The notes: generated by a model from the letters alone, not told the origin. 40,261 nt of DNA from Saccharopolyspora aridisoli (GCF_004348445.1 NZ_SMKV01000045.1:1-40261), one strand, 5' to 3'. Numbered from the stretch's first letter, positions 6,934 to 15,717 are shown. Translations and numbers: made by a program.

Positions 6934-8958
6934 TCACACGTGGTCGCGCGGGATGCGTCGATCCCAGTTCTTGGAGAACACGCGCTCTCCGTCCAGGTAG
7001 GCGTCGAGTTCGGCGTGGAGCCTGAACTCGGTGGCCGTGGAGGTCAGCGTCGTGCGAGTGCTGGTGCCCACCGACCAGCCGCCGCGGGTGAAGCCCATCG
7101 TCCACTCGATGTCTCCCCGAACCGAGTCGAAGTCCTCCCCGACCCAGCTGTAGCGCTCGGTGGCACGCCGGTGGACGTCCAGGTCGATGTTCTCGAAGTG
7201 GGCCCGTCCCAGGTCCTTGATCACCTCCAGCGACGAGCGGTAGTCGGCCAGGTCCTTGCTGACCTGCCACCGCTGCTCCCCCGGGGTGATCTGCTTCGCG
7301 GGCGCGGGCGGCGTTCCCTCGGGTTCGCCGAACAGCGGCGTGGGCAGCTCATCGGCATCGTCAGCCGGCCGGATCGGCAGTTCGAGCTCGCTGTCGGCCG
7401 GATGCACGGTGAGCCGCACCGGTTCCGGCGGTGGCCACGCCAGCGGCCAGTACGAAGTGGACAGCGCCAGCCGAATCCGGTGGCCCGCTGGGAATGCCTG
7501 GGCCACGCCGTTCAACCGCAACCGAACCTGGTACCGCACACCGGGTTCCAGAGGTTTCGGTTCGCCGTGCCCGTCGCGGTGGGTGAGGTTGAGCAGACCG
7601 TAGGTCACGCGCGTGGCCTGCCCGACCGGGCTGACGTCGGAGATCCGTGCGGCCAGCATCGCCACCGGCCGGTCCACCTCCACGCGCACGTCCAGCAGCG
7701 GTCCTCCCAAGATCTCGCAACGCTCGGGCAGCGGATCGGTGTCGAACACCAGCGACCCGCCGTCCTCCTCGCGCTGGTCGTAGGGAAGGTCCGGGGGTGC
7801 GTTGTAGGAGCACCACTTGCCGCCGTACTGCCCGACCGACAGCGGAGAGGCGATCGACAGCGATCGTGCGTCCTGCTCCTCCCCCGGCGACGCGATCTTG
7901 TTCTGCCCCAGTCGGAACCGGGTGCGGCGCACGTGCGGCGAAGGCCACGACGGCTCGCCGACCCAGCGGCCGAGACGTTCCTCGTAGCTGGTCGACGGCG
8001 GCATGCTCTCCTGCATCCAGGTGCACAGCATCGGGCCGTCCATCGCTCCGTTGTCGACGTCCTTGAGCCAGTGGTCCCACCAGCGCACCAGCTCCTGCAG
8101 GAAGCCGATCGCGGGACCCGGTCGTCCCAGGTGCGGGTACTTGTGCGACCACGGCCCGATCAGTCCACGCCGCGGCACGTCGAGGTTCTGCATCAGCCGG
8201 AACACGGCGTTCGAGTAACCGTCGGCCCAGCCGCTCACCGCCAGCACCGGGCAGTCGACCGCGGAGAAGTCCTCGCAGATCGAGCCGTGCCGCCAGTAGT
8301 CGTCGCGACGCTGGTGGCGCAGCCAGTTGTCGATCCACAGGCCGCTCTCCTCCATGCGTTCGCGCCACATCGCCTCCCAGCGGTCGCCGACGACCTCCGG
8401 ATCAGGAGGGCAGGAGGTGTAGGCGAACATCGTGCTCGCCCAGGACAGGTTGTCGCTGAGCAGGCACCCGCCCATGTAGTGCACGTCGTCGGCGTAGCGG
8501 TCGTCGGCGCAGCACAGCGCCGCGATCGCCCCCAGGCTCGGCGGTCTCCTGGCCGCCACCTGCAGGGCGTTGAAACCGCCCCAGGAGATGCCCATCATGC
8601 CGGTGCGCCCGGTGCACCAAGGTTGTGCTGACAGCCATCCCAGCACTTCCTCCGCATCGGCGAGCTCCTGCTCCAGGTACTCGTCGGCGAGGATCCCGTC
8701 TGAGTCGCCGCTGCCCCGCAGGTCCACCCGCGCGCACGCGTAGCCGTGCCCGGCCAGGTACGGGTGCTGGATGGAGTCCCGCAAGGACGTGAGGTCCCGC
8801 TGCCGGTAGGGGATGAACTCCAGCACCGCCGGCACGGGTTCGGTGTCGGAGGAGACCGGCCTCCAGATGCGTCCGGCCAAGCGCGTTCCGTCGGACATCG
8901 GGATCCAGATCTGCTCCTCGTGCTTGATCTCGAAGGGCAGCTCGTCGACCTCGTGCAC
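6934..8958 (-). CDS. CocE/NonD-family serine hydrolase
   Basis: A 674-residue hydrolase of the CocE / X-Pro dipeptidyl-peptidase S15 family, which includes cocaine esterase and glutaryl-7-ACA acylase-type enzymes. The N-terminal half is an alpha/beta hydrolase with the nucleophile Ser125 in GISWGG; the DLRGSGDSDG strand-turn before it is typical. The C-terminal part is the jelly-roll XPepC domain (segments such as RVTYGLLNLTHRDG and FPAGHRIRLALSTS). The end of the protein (about residues 560-674) is longer than in classical CocE enzymes and I do not recognise it. It starts with GTG, with GAGGAGG about four bases upstream. The substrate is unknown. It is divergent from the LLM oxidoreductase. 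Confidence 0.88.
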   Translation of the reverse strand: MHEVDELPFEIKHEEQIWIPMSDGTRLAGRIWRPVSSDTEPVPAVLEFIPYRQRDLTSLRDSIQHPYLAGHGYACARVDLRGSGDSDGILADEYLEQELADAEEVLGWLSAQPWCTGRTGMMGISWGGFNALQVAARRPPSLGAIAALCCADDRYADDVHYMGGCLLSDNLSWASTMFAYTSCPPDPEVVGDRWEAMWRERMEESGLWIDNWLRHQRRDDYWRHGSICEDFSAVDCPVLAVSGWADGYSNAVFRLMQNLDVPRRGLIGPWSHKYPHLGRPGPAIGFLQELVRWWDHWLKDVDNGAMDGPMLCTWMQESMPPSTSYEERLGRWVGEPSWPSPHVRRTRFRLGQNKIASPGEEQDARSLSIASPLSVGQYGGKWCSYNAPPDLPYDQREEDGGSLVFDTDPLPERCEILGGPLLDVRVEVDRPVAMLAARISDVSPVGQATRVTYGLLNLTHRDGHGEPKPLEPGVRYQVRLRLNGVAQAFPAGHRIRLALSTSYWPLAWPPPEPVRLTVHPADSELELPIRPADDADELPTPLFGEPEGTPPAPAKQITPGEQRWQVSKDLADYRSSLEVIKDLGRAHFENIDLDVHRRATERYSWVGEDFDSVRGDIEWTMGFTRGGWSVGTSTRTTLTSTATEFRLHAELDAYLDGERVFSKNWDRRIPRDHV

Positions 8959-9003
8959 GCATCCTCCTCGCTCACCTCGATTGTCCCGGGCGTCACTCGC
9001 TGA

Positions 9004-9029
9004 CTACCCATCAGCCGATGCGGCCATGC
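9004..9029 (-). promoter_or_regulatory. Weak sigma-B/F-like element before the CocE gene
   Basis: On the minus strand GCAT (9026-9029), 16 bases, then GGGTAG (9004-9009). Only the -10 box is convincing; the -35 box fits just the loose GNNT form. Confidence 0.3.
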
Positions 9030-9042
9030 ACCGTGCGCGCAC

Positions 9043-9068
9043 GTTTCACCGCGTCGCTGCGCGGTTAC
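9043..9068 (+). promoter_or_regulatory. Sigma-B/F-like promoter of the LLM oxidoreductase
   Basis: GTTT (9043-9046), 16 bases, then GGTTAC (9063-9068), one mismatch from GGGTAC. It is back to back with the weaker CocE element. The leader to the ATG at 9109 would be about 34 bases. Confidence 0.4.
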
Positions 9069-9108
9069 TCGCGGACGGGACTTGGCGGAGCACCGAAGGG
9101 CGGGGAAC

Positions 9109-10086
9109 ATGGTTCGGTTCGGGTACACGCTGATGACGGAGCAGTCAGGGCCGCGCGAGCTGGTCAAGCAGGCGGCCGCGGCCGAGCGCGCGGGATTCGA
9201 CTTCGCGGTGATGAGCGACCACTACTCGCCGTGGTTGGACGAGCAGGGCCATTCCCCCTACGCGTGGAGCGTGCTCGGGGCCGTCACGCAGGAGACCGAG
9301 CGGATGGACCTGCTGAGCTTCGTCACCGCGCCGATCATGCGCTACCACCCAGCCGTCGTCGCTCAGAAGGCCGCGACGATCGGGTTGCTCTCGAACGACC
9401 GGTTCACGCTCGGCGTGGGTGCCGGGGAGAACCTCAACGAGCACGTCATCGGCCAGGGCTGGCCGCCGGTCAACGTGCGGCACGAGATGCTCACCGAGGC
9501 GCTGCGGATCATCTCCTCGCTCTTCGACGGCGGCCACGTGAACTTCACCGGCGACCACTACCGGGTCGATTCGGCGAAGCTGTGGGACCTGCCCGACCAG
9601 CGGGTCCCGGTGGCCACCGCCGTGTCCGGCGACCAGTCGGTGCAGCGCTTCGCCCCGTTGTCCGACGCGATGATCGCCGTCCAGCCCGAACCCACGCTCT
9701 GCCGGGCCTGGGACGCCGCGAACGGTGGTGACCAGCGCAAGTACGGTCAGCAGCCGATCTGCTGGGACCCGTCCGCGGACGCCGCTGCCCACCGCGCCTG
9801 GGAGCAGCTGCGCTGGTTCGCCGGTGGTTGGAAGGTCAACGCCGAACTGCCCGGTCCCGCCGGCTTCGCCGCCGCCACCCAGCACGTGCGGCTCGACGAC
9901 GTCACCGCGAACATCCCGTGCGGCCCCGACGTCGATCCGATCGTCAAGACGGTGCAGGCCCACTGGCAGGCGGGTTTCACCGACATCGCCCTGGTCCAGG
10001 TGGGCGTGGAGGCCGATCCCGCGGGCTTCTTCGGCTTCGCGCGCGAGAAGCTGCTGCCCGCTCTGCGCGAAGCGGCCGCGAGCTGA
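9109..10086 (+). CDS. LLM-class F420-dependent oxidoreductase
   Basis: A 325-residue TIM-barrel flavin/F420 oxidoreductase of the bacterial luciferase-like superfamily. It begins with the RFGYTLMTEQSGP strand, followed by ERAGFDFAVMSDHYSPW, which carries the conserved DH of the family near residue 40, and by the glycine-rich FTLGVGAGENLNEH loop, a motif of the G6PD/MER-like F420 branch. The ATG at 9109 follows a purine-rich ribosome site. The sequence looks closest to TIGR03557-type F420 oxidoreductases, which are restricted to F420-making actinomycetes; the exact cofactor and substrate are not provable here. Confidence 0.87.
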   Translation: MVRFGYTLMTEQSGPRELVKQAAAAERAGFDFAVMSDHYSPWLDEQGHSPYAWSVLGAVTQETERMDLLSFVTAPIMRYHPAVVAQKAATIGLLSNDRFTLGVGAGENLNEHVIGQGWPPVNVRHEMLTEALRIISSLFDGGHVNFTGDHYRVDSAKLWDLPDQRVPVATAVSGDQSVQRFAPLSDAMIAVQPEPTLCRAWDAANGGDQRKYGQQPICWDPSADAAAHRAWEQLRWFAGGWKVNAELPGPAGFAAATQHVRLDDVTANIPCGPDVDPIVKTVQAHWQAGFTDIALVQVGVEADPAGFFGFAREKLLPALREAAAS

Positions 10087-10215
10087 ACGCCCTCCACCGG
10101 AACTTCAATTCCGCCAGCGTGTTTGCCACCCACCCCGCGGTGACAACCCGACGAGTGCGACGGGAATGTCGCTCACCGACCGCGCAACGACAACGGCTGG
10201 AAGGACGTGGTGGGC

Positions 10216-10401
10216 ATGCCCGGTGACCGGATCCGCCAACTCACCAGGAGGGTTCGCGACGAAGTCGCGCAGCACAACCCGATCAAACCCAGCAGGGAGG
10301 CCTCGGCTTCCCAGGACGGCGCTCCGAGCAGGACGGGGCGGGCGAACTCGCTGCTCCACACCGGCCCCCGCGTCCCACCGGAGCGGCGCAGGAACCGCTG
10401 A
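10216..10401 (+). CDS. Small basic hypothetical protein
   Basis: I do not recognise this 61-residue frame. It would encode a basic, probably disordered protein rich in Arg, Pro and Ser with no membrane segment. Support for it being a gene: GGAAGGA at 10199-10205, alternative GTG starts at 10207 and 10210 in the same frame, mostly G/C third bases, and a strong hairpin terminator that begins seven bases after its stop. Against it: the shortness and lack of a known family. A weak GTTT-N14-GGTGAC element lies at 10121-10144. Confidence 0.4.
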   Translation: MPGDRIRQLTRRVRDEVAQHNPIKPSREASASQDGAPSRTGRANSLLHTGPRVPPERRRNR

Positions 10402-10407
10402 GAATCG

Positions 10408-10436
10408 TGGCGCCCCCGGGAACCCCGGGGGCGCCA
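10408..10436. terminator. Intrinsic terminator
   Basis: A perfect 13-base inverted repeat (TGGCGCCCCCGGG at 10408-10420, its complement at 10424-10436) with a three-base loop. It lies between the small plus-strand gene and the convergent TPP enzyme gene and could serve both. Confidence 0.8.
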
Positions 10437-10449
10437 GCTCCTGCCCGGG

Positions 10450-12234
10450 TCAGCGACGGCGCGGGAGGAACTCCTGGGCCTTGGACTTCACGCCCTCGGT
10501 GACCACCGACCACGCGTCGGGGTCACCCCTGAGCATGGCCTCGGCCATCGACTCGACCTGGCTCCAGTCCGCCTGCGGCGGGATCGGTGGCACGGCCGGG
10601 TCGGTGACGAAGTCGATCAGGCAGGGCCGGTCGCTGCTCAGCGCTTCGGCCCACGCATCGGCGACGCTGCCCGGATCGGCAACCCGAATCCCCCGGAAAC
10701 CGGCGCTGCGCGCGAACTCCGCGTAGTCGAACTCCGGGAGCCGCTGCGACGGCAGGAACTGCGGGGCGCCGTTGAGCGCGCGCATCTCCCAGGTGACCTG
10801 GTTGAGATCGCCGTTGTTGAGCACGCCCACGACCACCCGCGGGTCCTGCCACTCGCGCCAGTGCTGCCCGATGGTGATGAGCTCGTTGATCCCGTTCATC
10901 TGCATCGCGCCGTCCCCGACCAGCGCGATCACCGGCCGGTCCGGGTGGGCGAACTTCGCGCCCGTGGCGTAGGGAGCTCCCGGCCCCATGGTGGCCAGCG
11001 TCCCGCTCAGCGAGCAGCGCATGCGGCCGCGCACCCGCAGGTGCCGGGCGTACCAGTTGGCCGCCGAGCCGGAGTCGGCGGTGATGATGGCGTCATCGGG
11101 CAACTGCGGTGACAGCTCGTGGAACACCCGTTCCGGGTTGAGCGGTTCGGCGTCGACACCGGCGCGGCGCTCCATCACCTCCCACCAGTCCCGGACGCCG
11201 GACTCGACCTCCTCCCGCCAGGCGCGGTCCTGCTTGCGGCGCAGGCGCGGCAGGAGGGCCGACAGCGTCGCCTTCGCATCGCCGAGCAGGTTCACCTCGA
11301 ACGGGTACCGCATGCCGATCATGGTCGGATCGATGTCGATCTGCACCGCGCGGGCCTGCTCGAACTCGGGCAGGAACTGGCTGTAGGGGAAGCTCGCGCC
11401 GATCATCAGCAGGGTGTCGCAGTCGCGCATCAGCTCCCAGGACGGCCGCGTTCCCAGCAGGCCCGCCGCGCCGGTCACCCACGGCAGGTCGTCCGACAGC
11501 ACGTCCTTGCCCAGCAACGCCTTCGACACACCGGCTCCGAGAACGTCGGCGACGGCGGTGACCTCGCCCGCTGCCTTCCGGGCGCCCTGGCCGACCATGA
11601 TGGCCACGCGTTCGCCGGCGTTGAGCACCTCGGCGGCGCGTTCCAGGTCCGCCTCCGCAGGCGTGGTGACCGCCTCGGAGATGCCGACGCTGGAGGGCAC
11701 CATCTTGAACGCGTGCGTCGGCGGCGAGTAGGTCATCTCCTGGACGTCGTTCGGGATGATCAGGGCCGTGACGGTCCTGCGGGCGACGGAGGTGCGCATG
11801 GCGCGGTCCAGCGCGTTGGGCAGCTGCTGGGGGGTTGAGACGAACTGCGCGTACTCGGCGACGTCCTTGTACAGCGAGGAGAGGTCGACCTCCTGCTGGT
11901 AGGCCCCACCGAGCGAGGTGCTGGCCTGCTGCCCGACGATGGCCACCACGGGCACGTGGTCGAGCTTGGCGTCGTAGAGCCCGTTGAGCAGGTGGATGGC
12001 GCCGGGTCCGCCGGTCGCGGCGCAGACCCCCACCTCCCCGGAGAACTTCGCGTAGCCCACGGCTTCGAACGCGGCGAGCTCCTCATGCCTCGCCTGGATG
12101 AACCGCGGGTCGTCGTCGGCCCTCCCCCAGGCCGCGAGGATCCCGTTGATGCCGTCCCCGGGGTAGGCGAAGACGTGCTCCACGCCCCAGGTCCGCAGCC
12201 GTCGCAGCAGGTAGTCGGCCACCGTGTCGGCCAT
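10450..12234 (-). CDS. Thiamine-pyrophosphate enzyme, pyruvate oxidase (PoxB)-like
   Basis: A 594-residue TPP-dependent enzyme with the three-domain layout of pyruvate oxidase and acetolactate synthase. The N-terminal TPP-pyrimidine domain has the catalytic glutamate (Glu51) in ARHEELAAFEA; a central Rossmann-like domain follows; the C-terminal domain carries the TPP-binding GDGAMQMNG ... LNNGDLNQV motif. The length and pattern fit PoxB-type enzymes that oxidise pyruvate to acetate and CO2, but related decarboxylases and oxidases look alike. It starts at the ATG at 12234 with GGAGGG upstream. A GGTT-N16-GGGTAG element suggests stress-sigma control, in keeping with poxB of enteric bacteria being a stationary-phase gene. 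Confidence 0.85.
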   Translation of the reverse strand: MADTVADYLLRRLRTWGVEHVFAYPGDGINGILAAWGRADDDPRFIQARHEELAAFEAVGYAKFSGEVGVCAATGGPGAIHLLNGLYDAKLDHVPVVAIVGQQASTSLGGAYQQEVDLSSLYKDVAEYAQFVSTPQQLPNALDRAMRTSVARRTVTALIIPNDVQEMTYSPPTHAFKMVPSSVGISEAVTTPAEADLERAAEVLNAGERVAIMVGQGARKAAGEVTAVADVLGAGVSKALLGKDVLSDDLPWVTGAAGLLGTRPSWELMRDCDTLLMIGASFPYSQFLPEFEQARAVQIDIDPTMIGMRYPFEVNLLGDAKATLSALLPRLRRKQDRAWREEVESGVRDWWEVMERRAGVDAEPLNPERVFHELSPQLPDDAIITADSGSAANWYARHLRVRGRMRCSLSGTLATMGPGAPYATGAKFAHPDRPVIALVGDGAMQMNGINELITIGQHWREWQDPRVVVGVLNNGDLNQVTWEMRALNGAPQFLPSQRLPEFDYAEFARSAGFRGIRVADPGSVADAWAEALSSDRPCLIDFVTDPAVPPIPPQADWSQVESMAEAMLRGDPDAWSVVTEGVKSKAQEFLPRRR

Positions 12235-12277
12235 CCCGCACCCTCCGATCGTCCGTGTCGGCGTCGTCCCCACCCGC

Positions 12278-12303
12278 CTACCCGGGTGTCCACGCGCCCA
12301 ACC
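12278..12303 (-). promoter_or_regulatory. Sigma-B/F-like promoter of the TPP enzyme
   Basis: On the minus strand GGTT (12300-12303), a 16-base spacer and GGGTAG (12278-12283). The leader to the ATG is about 37 bases and contains the ribosome site. Confidence 0.5.
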
Positions 12304-12331
12304 GGGATCTGATCGATTTCTCGGGGCGCGG

Positions 12332-13198
12332 TCAGCCGGGGTGGGTTTCGCCGCCGACCGGTGCCAGCACCTCGCCGGTGTAGTAGCTGGAGAGGCGGTC
12401 GGAGGCGAAGAAGACGTAGGACGGCGCGATCTCATCGGGATGGCCCATGCGCTGCATGGGCGTCTGCTCGCCGAAGCCCTCCACCTTGTCCTCCGGCAGC
12501 GTCGCCGGGATCAGCGGTGTCCACACCGGACCGGGCGCCACGCAGTTGACGCGGACGCCGGAGTCGGCCAGGGACTGGGCGATCGACTGCGTCAGCACGT
12601 GCACCGCGCCCTTGCTGGCCGAGTAATCCATCAGGCCCTTGTTGCCGCGCAACCCGTTCACCGATCCGGTGTTGATGATCGCCCCGCCCTCGGGCAGGTG
12701 CCGCAGCGCCGCCTTGCACAACCAGAACACCGCGAAGACGTTGACCTCGAAGGTCCGCTTGAACTGCTCGGTGCTGATCGACCTCAGGTCGTCCTGCGCT
12801 GCTTGCGTACCGGCGTGGTTGACCAGCACGTCCAGCCCGCCGAGCCGTTCGGCGGCGTCGTCGACCAGGCGCGTGCAGAAGCTCTCCTCCGCGACGTCGC
12901 CGCGGAACAGGTGGCATTCGCGGCCCTGTTCGCGCACCAGCGCGGCGGTGTGCTCGGCGTCGGCGTCCTCCGAGGTGTCGAGGTAGGCGAGGGCGACGTC
13001 GGCGCCTTCCTTGGCGAAGGCCACCGACACAGCTCGGCCGATCCCGGAGTCCCCGCCGACCACCAGGGCCCGCTTGCCCGCGAGGTTCCCGGAACCGACG
13101 TAGTCGCGCATCTCGTCGCGCGGGCGAGGTCGCATCTGCTCGGTCGCGCCGGGCGGGGACTGCTGCTGAGCCGGCGCGCTGCTGGGCGGCTGTTCCAT
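12332..13198 (-). CDS. SDR-family oxidoreductase (YhdG/YghA/GspS39-like)
   Basis: A 288-residue short-chain dehydrogenase with an N-terminal extension rich in Pro and Gln, typical of the YghA / general-stress-protein-39 branch. It has the nucleotide-binding GGDSGIG, the structural NHAGT (usually NNAG), the catalytic serine in NTGSVNG and the Y-S-A-S-K active-site motif. The ATG at 13198 has GGAGG five bases upstream; the open frame runs further to 13315 without support. GTTG/GGTT-N16/17-GGGTAC lies upstream, matching a stress-sigma promoter. Family members reduce aldehydes or ketones or oxidise sugars; the substrate here is unknown. Confidence 0.87.
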   Translation of the reverse strand: MEQPPSSAPAQQQSPPGATEQMRPRPRDEMRDYVGSGNLAGKRALVVGGDSGIGRAVSVAFAKEGADVALAYLDTSEDADAEHTAALVREQGRECHLFRGDVAEESFCTRLVDDAAERLGGLDVLVNHAGTQAAQDDLRSISTEQFKRTFEVNVFAVFWLCKAALRHLPEGGAIINTGSVNGLRGNKGLMDYSASKGAVHVLTQSIAQSLADSGVRVNCVAPGPVWTPLIPATLPEDKVEGFGEQTPMQRMGHPDEIAPSYVFFASDRLSSYYTGEVLAPVGGETHPG

Positions 13199-13241
13199 GA
13201 CGTCCTCCACGTCGGACTCGGATGTGCTCGGTGCCCGCCGA

Positions 13242-13268
13242 GTACCCGGCGTCCCGGCGGGTTCAACC
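13242..13268 (-). promoter_or_regulatory. Sigma-B/F-like promoter of the SDR gene
   Basis: On the minus strand GGTT (13265-13268), 17 bases, GGGTAC (13242-13247). It has an exact GGGTAC -10 box and lies about 44 bases before the ATG. Confidence 0.5.
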
Positions 13269-13327
13269 ACCGCAAGTGGTCGACCGCTGCGTTCAGCTCG
13301 CCCCTCCGGCCTCAACCGCCGCGCGGT

Positions 13328-14509
13328 CTACGGCTCCAGGAGGATCTTGATCGACCCGTCCGCCTTGCGCTGGAAGATGTCGTAGGCGGTCGGGGCCTCG
13401 TCCAGCGGGAGGTGGTGGGTGGTCAGGTCGCGCACGCCGAGCGGGTCGGATTCGTGGCCGACCAGAGGCAGCAGGTCCGGGATCCACCGCTTCACGTGGG
13501 CCTGCCCCATCGCGACCCGAACACCCTTGTCGAACAGGGTGAGCATCGGCATCGGGTCGGCCATGCCGCCGTACACACCGCTGATCGAGATCGTGCCCGC
13601 TCGGCGGACGCTGTCGATGCACTGGTACAACGCGGCAAGCCGGTCGACCCCGGCCTTGGCCATCAACGGCTCGGCAACTGCGTCGGGCAGCACCCCGACG
13701 ACCTTCTGCCCCAGTTCGGCGACGGGTGAGCCGTGCGCCTCCATGCCGACTGCGTCGATCACCGAGTCCGCCCCGCGACCGTCGGTCAGCTCGCGCACGG
13801 CAGCCGCGACGTCGTCCTGCTGCGCGGCGTCGATGGTGCGAACTCCGTGCCGCTCGGCCATGTTCAGCCGTTCCGGCACCCGGTCGACGCCGATGGCGCG
13901 GAATCCGTGGTGCAGGGCGATCCGGGCCGCCATCTGCCCGATGGGTCCGAGCCCGAACACCGCCACCGTGCCGCCCTTGGGAACGTCGGCGTACTCGACG
14001 GCCTGCCACGCGGTGGGCAGCACGTCGGAGAGGTAGACGAACTGCTCGTCCGGCGGTCCTTCCGGCACCTTGATGGGACCGAACTGGGCTTGGGGCACCC
14101 GCAGGTACTCGGCCTGGGCACCGGGAACGCTGCCGTAGAGCTTGGTGTAGCCGAACAGCGCGGCGCCACTGCCCTGCTCGCGCACCTGGGTGGTCTCGCA
14201 CTGGGCGAACAGGCGCCGTTCGCACATCCAGCAGTGGCCGCAGGAGATGTTGAACGGCACGACGACCCGATCCCCCGGCGCGATGTCGGTCACCGCGGAC
14301 CCGGTTTCCTCCACCACGCCCATGGGCTCGTGGCCGAGGATGTCACCGGGCTCGAGGAACGGGGCCAGCACCTCGTAGAGGTGCAGATCGGAGCCGCAGA
14401 GCCCGCTGCTGGTGACCCGGATGATCGCGTCCGTGTCGGCCTCCAGCTTCGGGTCGGGCACGTTCTCGACGCGCACGTCGCGCGGTCCTTGCCATGTCAG
14501 CGCCTTCAC
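13328..14509 (-). CDS. Zinc-dependent alcohol/formaldehyde dehydrogenase (MDR family)
   Basis: A 393-residue medium-chain dehydrogenase. Catalytic zinc ligands are Cys38, His60 and Glu61; the structural zinc site is Cys90, Cys93, Cys96 and Cys104. The Rossmann motif GLGPIG follows near residue 200. The insertions and length resemble the glutathione-independent formaldehyde-dehydrogenase-like branch of MDR enzymes, common in actinomycetes as 'zinc-dependent alcohol dehydrogenase'; the true substrate cannot be read from sequence. It starts with GTG, preceded by GAGGAGG. Its stop is 129 bases upstream of the SDR start, so read-through into the SDR gene is possible. Confidence 0.88.
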   Translation of the reverse strand: MKALTWQGPRDVRVENVPDPKLEADTDAIIRVTSSGLCGSDLHLYEVLAPFLEPGDILGHEPMGVVEETGSAVTDIAPGDRVVVPFNISCGHCWMCERRLFAQCETTQVREQGSGAALFGYTKLYGSVPGAQAEYLRVPQAQFGPIKVPEGPPDEQFVYLSDVLPTAWQAVEYADVPKGGTVAVFGLGPIGQMAARIALHHGFRAIGVDRVPERLNMAERHGVRTIDAAQQDDVAAAVRELTDGRGADSVIDAVGMEAHGSPVAELGQKVVGVLPDAVAEPLMAKAGVDRLAALYQCIDSVRRAGTISISGVYGGMADPMPMLTLFDKGVRVAMGQAHVKRWIPDLLPLVGHESDPLGVRDLTTHHLPLDEAPTAYDIFQRKADGSIKILLEP

Positions 14510-14541
14510 CGGCCACCTCCTCAGTCGCTCACCACACGTCC

Positions 14542-14566
14542 TTTCCCGTGGCAGCCCCCGGCAAAC
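14542..14566 (-). promoter_or_regulatory. Degenerate sigma-B/F-like promoter of the zinc dehydrogenase
   Basis: On the minus strand GTTT (14563-14566), 15 bases, GGGAAA (14542-14547). The -10 box differs from GGGTA(A/C/T) at the fourth base. Confidence 0.3.
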
Positions 14567-14583
14567 CCGCGCCTCGGCGGCGC

Positions 14584-14608
14584 GTTTGTGCCGCGGTCTG
14601 AGGGGAAC
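14584..14608 (+). promoter_or_regulatory. Degenerate sigma-B/F-like promoter of the epimerase gene
   Basis: GTTT (14584-14587), 15 bases, GGGAAC (14603-14608). It is back to back with the dehydrogenase element and has the same deviation in the -10 box. Confidence 0.3.
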
Positions 14609-14649
14609 CCGTTGTGAGGAGACCGTCCGGACCGATGGCAGGAGTCCTC

Positions 14650-15717
14650 ATGGCAGCGTCCGCGAGTTCCCGGCGAGTCGCGATCGTCGGCGCCACCGGC
14701 AACATCGGTACCAGCGTGGTGGAGGCGCTGCGCGGCGACCCCCAGGTGGAGGGGATCATCGCGCTGTCCAGGCGGGAACCACCCGAACAGGGCCCGGGAG
14801 TCCGGTGGGAGCGCACCGACGTCCGGCAGGACGACCTGGTGGGGAAGTTCGCCTCGGTGGACACCGTGGTCCACCTGGGCTGGATATTCCAGCCCACTCA
14901 CGACCCGGTGACGACCTGGCGCACCAACGTGCTCGGCAGCATCCGGGTGTTCGAGGCCGCTGCCGCCGCCGGAGTGCGCCACCTCGTCTACGCCTCGTCC
15001 GTGGGCGCCTACTCCCCAGGGCCGGCCGGGCGTTCGGTCGACGAGACCTGGCCGACGCACGGGTGGCCGGCCGCGGCCTACAGCCGGGAGAAGGCCTACC
15101 TGGAGCGGTTCCTCGACGCCTTCGAACGGCAGCACCCCGACATCCGGGTCGTCCGGATGCGCACCGCGTTCTGCTTCAAGCCCGAGTCCGCCGAACAGCA
15201 GCGACGCCTGTTCATCGGACCGTTCCTGCCCAACAAGCTCGCCCACCCGGAACTCCTCCCGGTGTTGCCGCTGCCGACCGGACTGCGCTTCCAGGCGGTG
15301 CACAGCGACGACGTCGGCGAGTCCTACCGGCTCGCGATCCTCTCCGACAGCCGGGGAGCGTTCAACGTCGCGGCGGATCCAGTGGTGGACTTCAGCGCGC
15401 TGGCGGATCTGCTGCAGGTCCGACCCGCAGCGGTTCCGGCGCCAATGGTGCGCGCGGTTCTGGCAGCGGCTTGGAACCTGCACCTGGTGCCCGCATCACC
15501 GGACCTGTTCGACGCGTTCCTGCGGCTGCCGATGATGGACACCGGCCGCGCCCGCGAGGAGCTCGGCTGGAGCCCGCGGCGCAGCTCGACCGCCGCGGTC
15601 GCCGACTTCTTGCGCGGTTTGCGTTCGGCCACCGGCGATTCCAGTCCTCCGCTGCGTTCGCCCCTCCCGGGCGGCAGGGTCGAGGAGCTCCGCACGGGCG
15701 TCGGCCAACGCCCTTGA
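14650..15717 (+). CDS. NAD-dependent epimerase/dehydratase family protein (extended SDR)
   Basis: A 355-residue extended short-chain dehydrogenase. The nucleotide motif is GATGNIG near the start, followed by the VVHLGW strand, the catalytic serine in VYASSVGAY and the Y-S-R-E-K active-site Tyr-Lys pair. The C-terminal third is family-typical for sugar-nucleotide epimerase-like proteins of actinomycetes, but no sugar or cell-wall genes are adjacent, so the substrate is open. I use the ATG at 14650, which has CAGGAG upstream; a GTG at 14614 would add 12 residues. The last 40 residues are Pro/Ser-rich. Confidence 0.85.
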   Translation: MAASASSRRVAIVGATGNIGTSVVEALRGDPQVEGIIALSRREPPEQGPGVRWERTDVRQDDLVGKFASVDTVVHLGWIFQPTHDPVTTWRTNVLGSIRVFEAAAAAGVRHLVYASSVGAYSPGPAGRSVDETWPTHGWPAAAYSREKAYLERFLDAFERQHPDIRVVRMRTAFCFKPESAEQQRRLFIGPFLPNKLAHPELLPVLPLPTGLRFQAVHSDDVGESYRLAILSDSRGAFNVAADPVVDFSALADLLQVRPAAVPAPMVRAVLAAAWNLHLVPASPDLFDAFLRLPMMDTGRAREELGWSPRRSSTAAVADFLRGLRSATGDSSPPLRSPLPGGRVEELRTGVGQRP

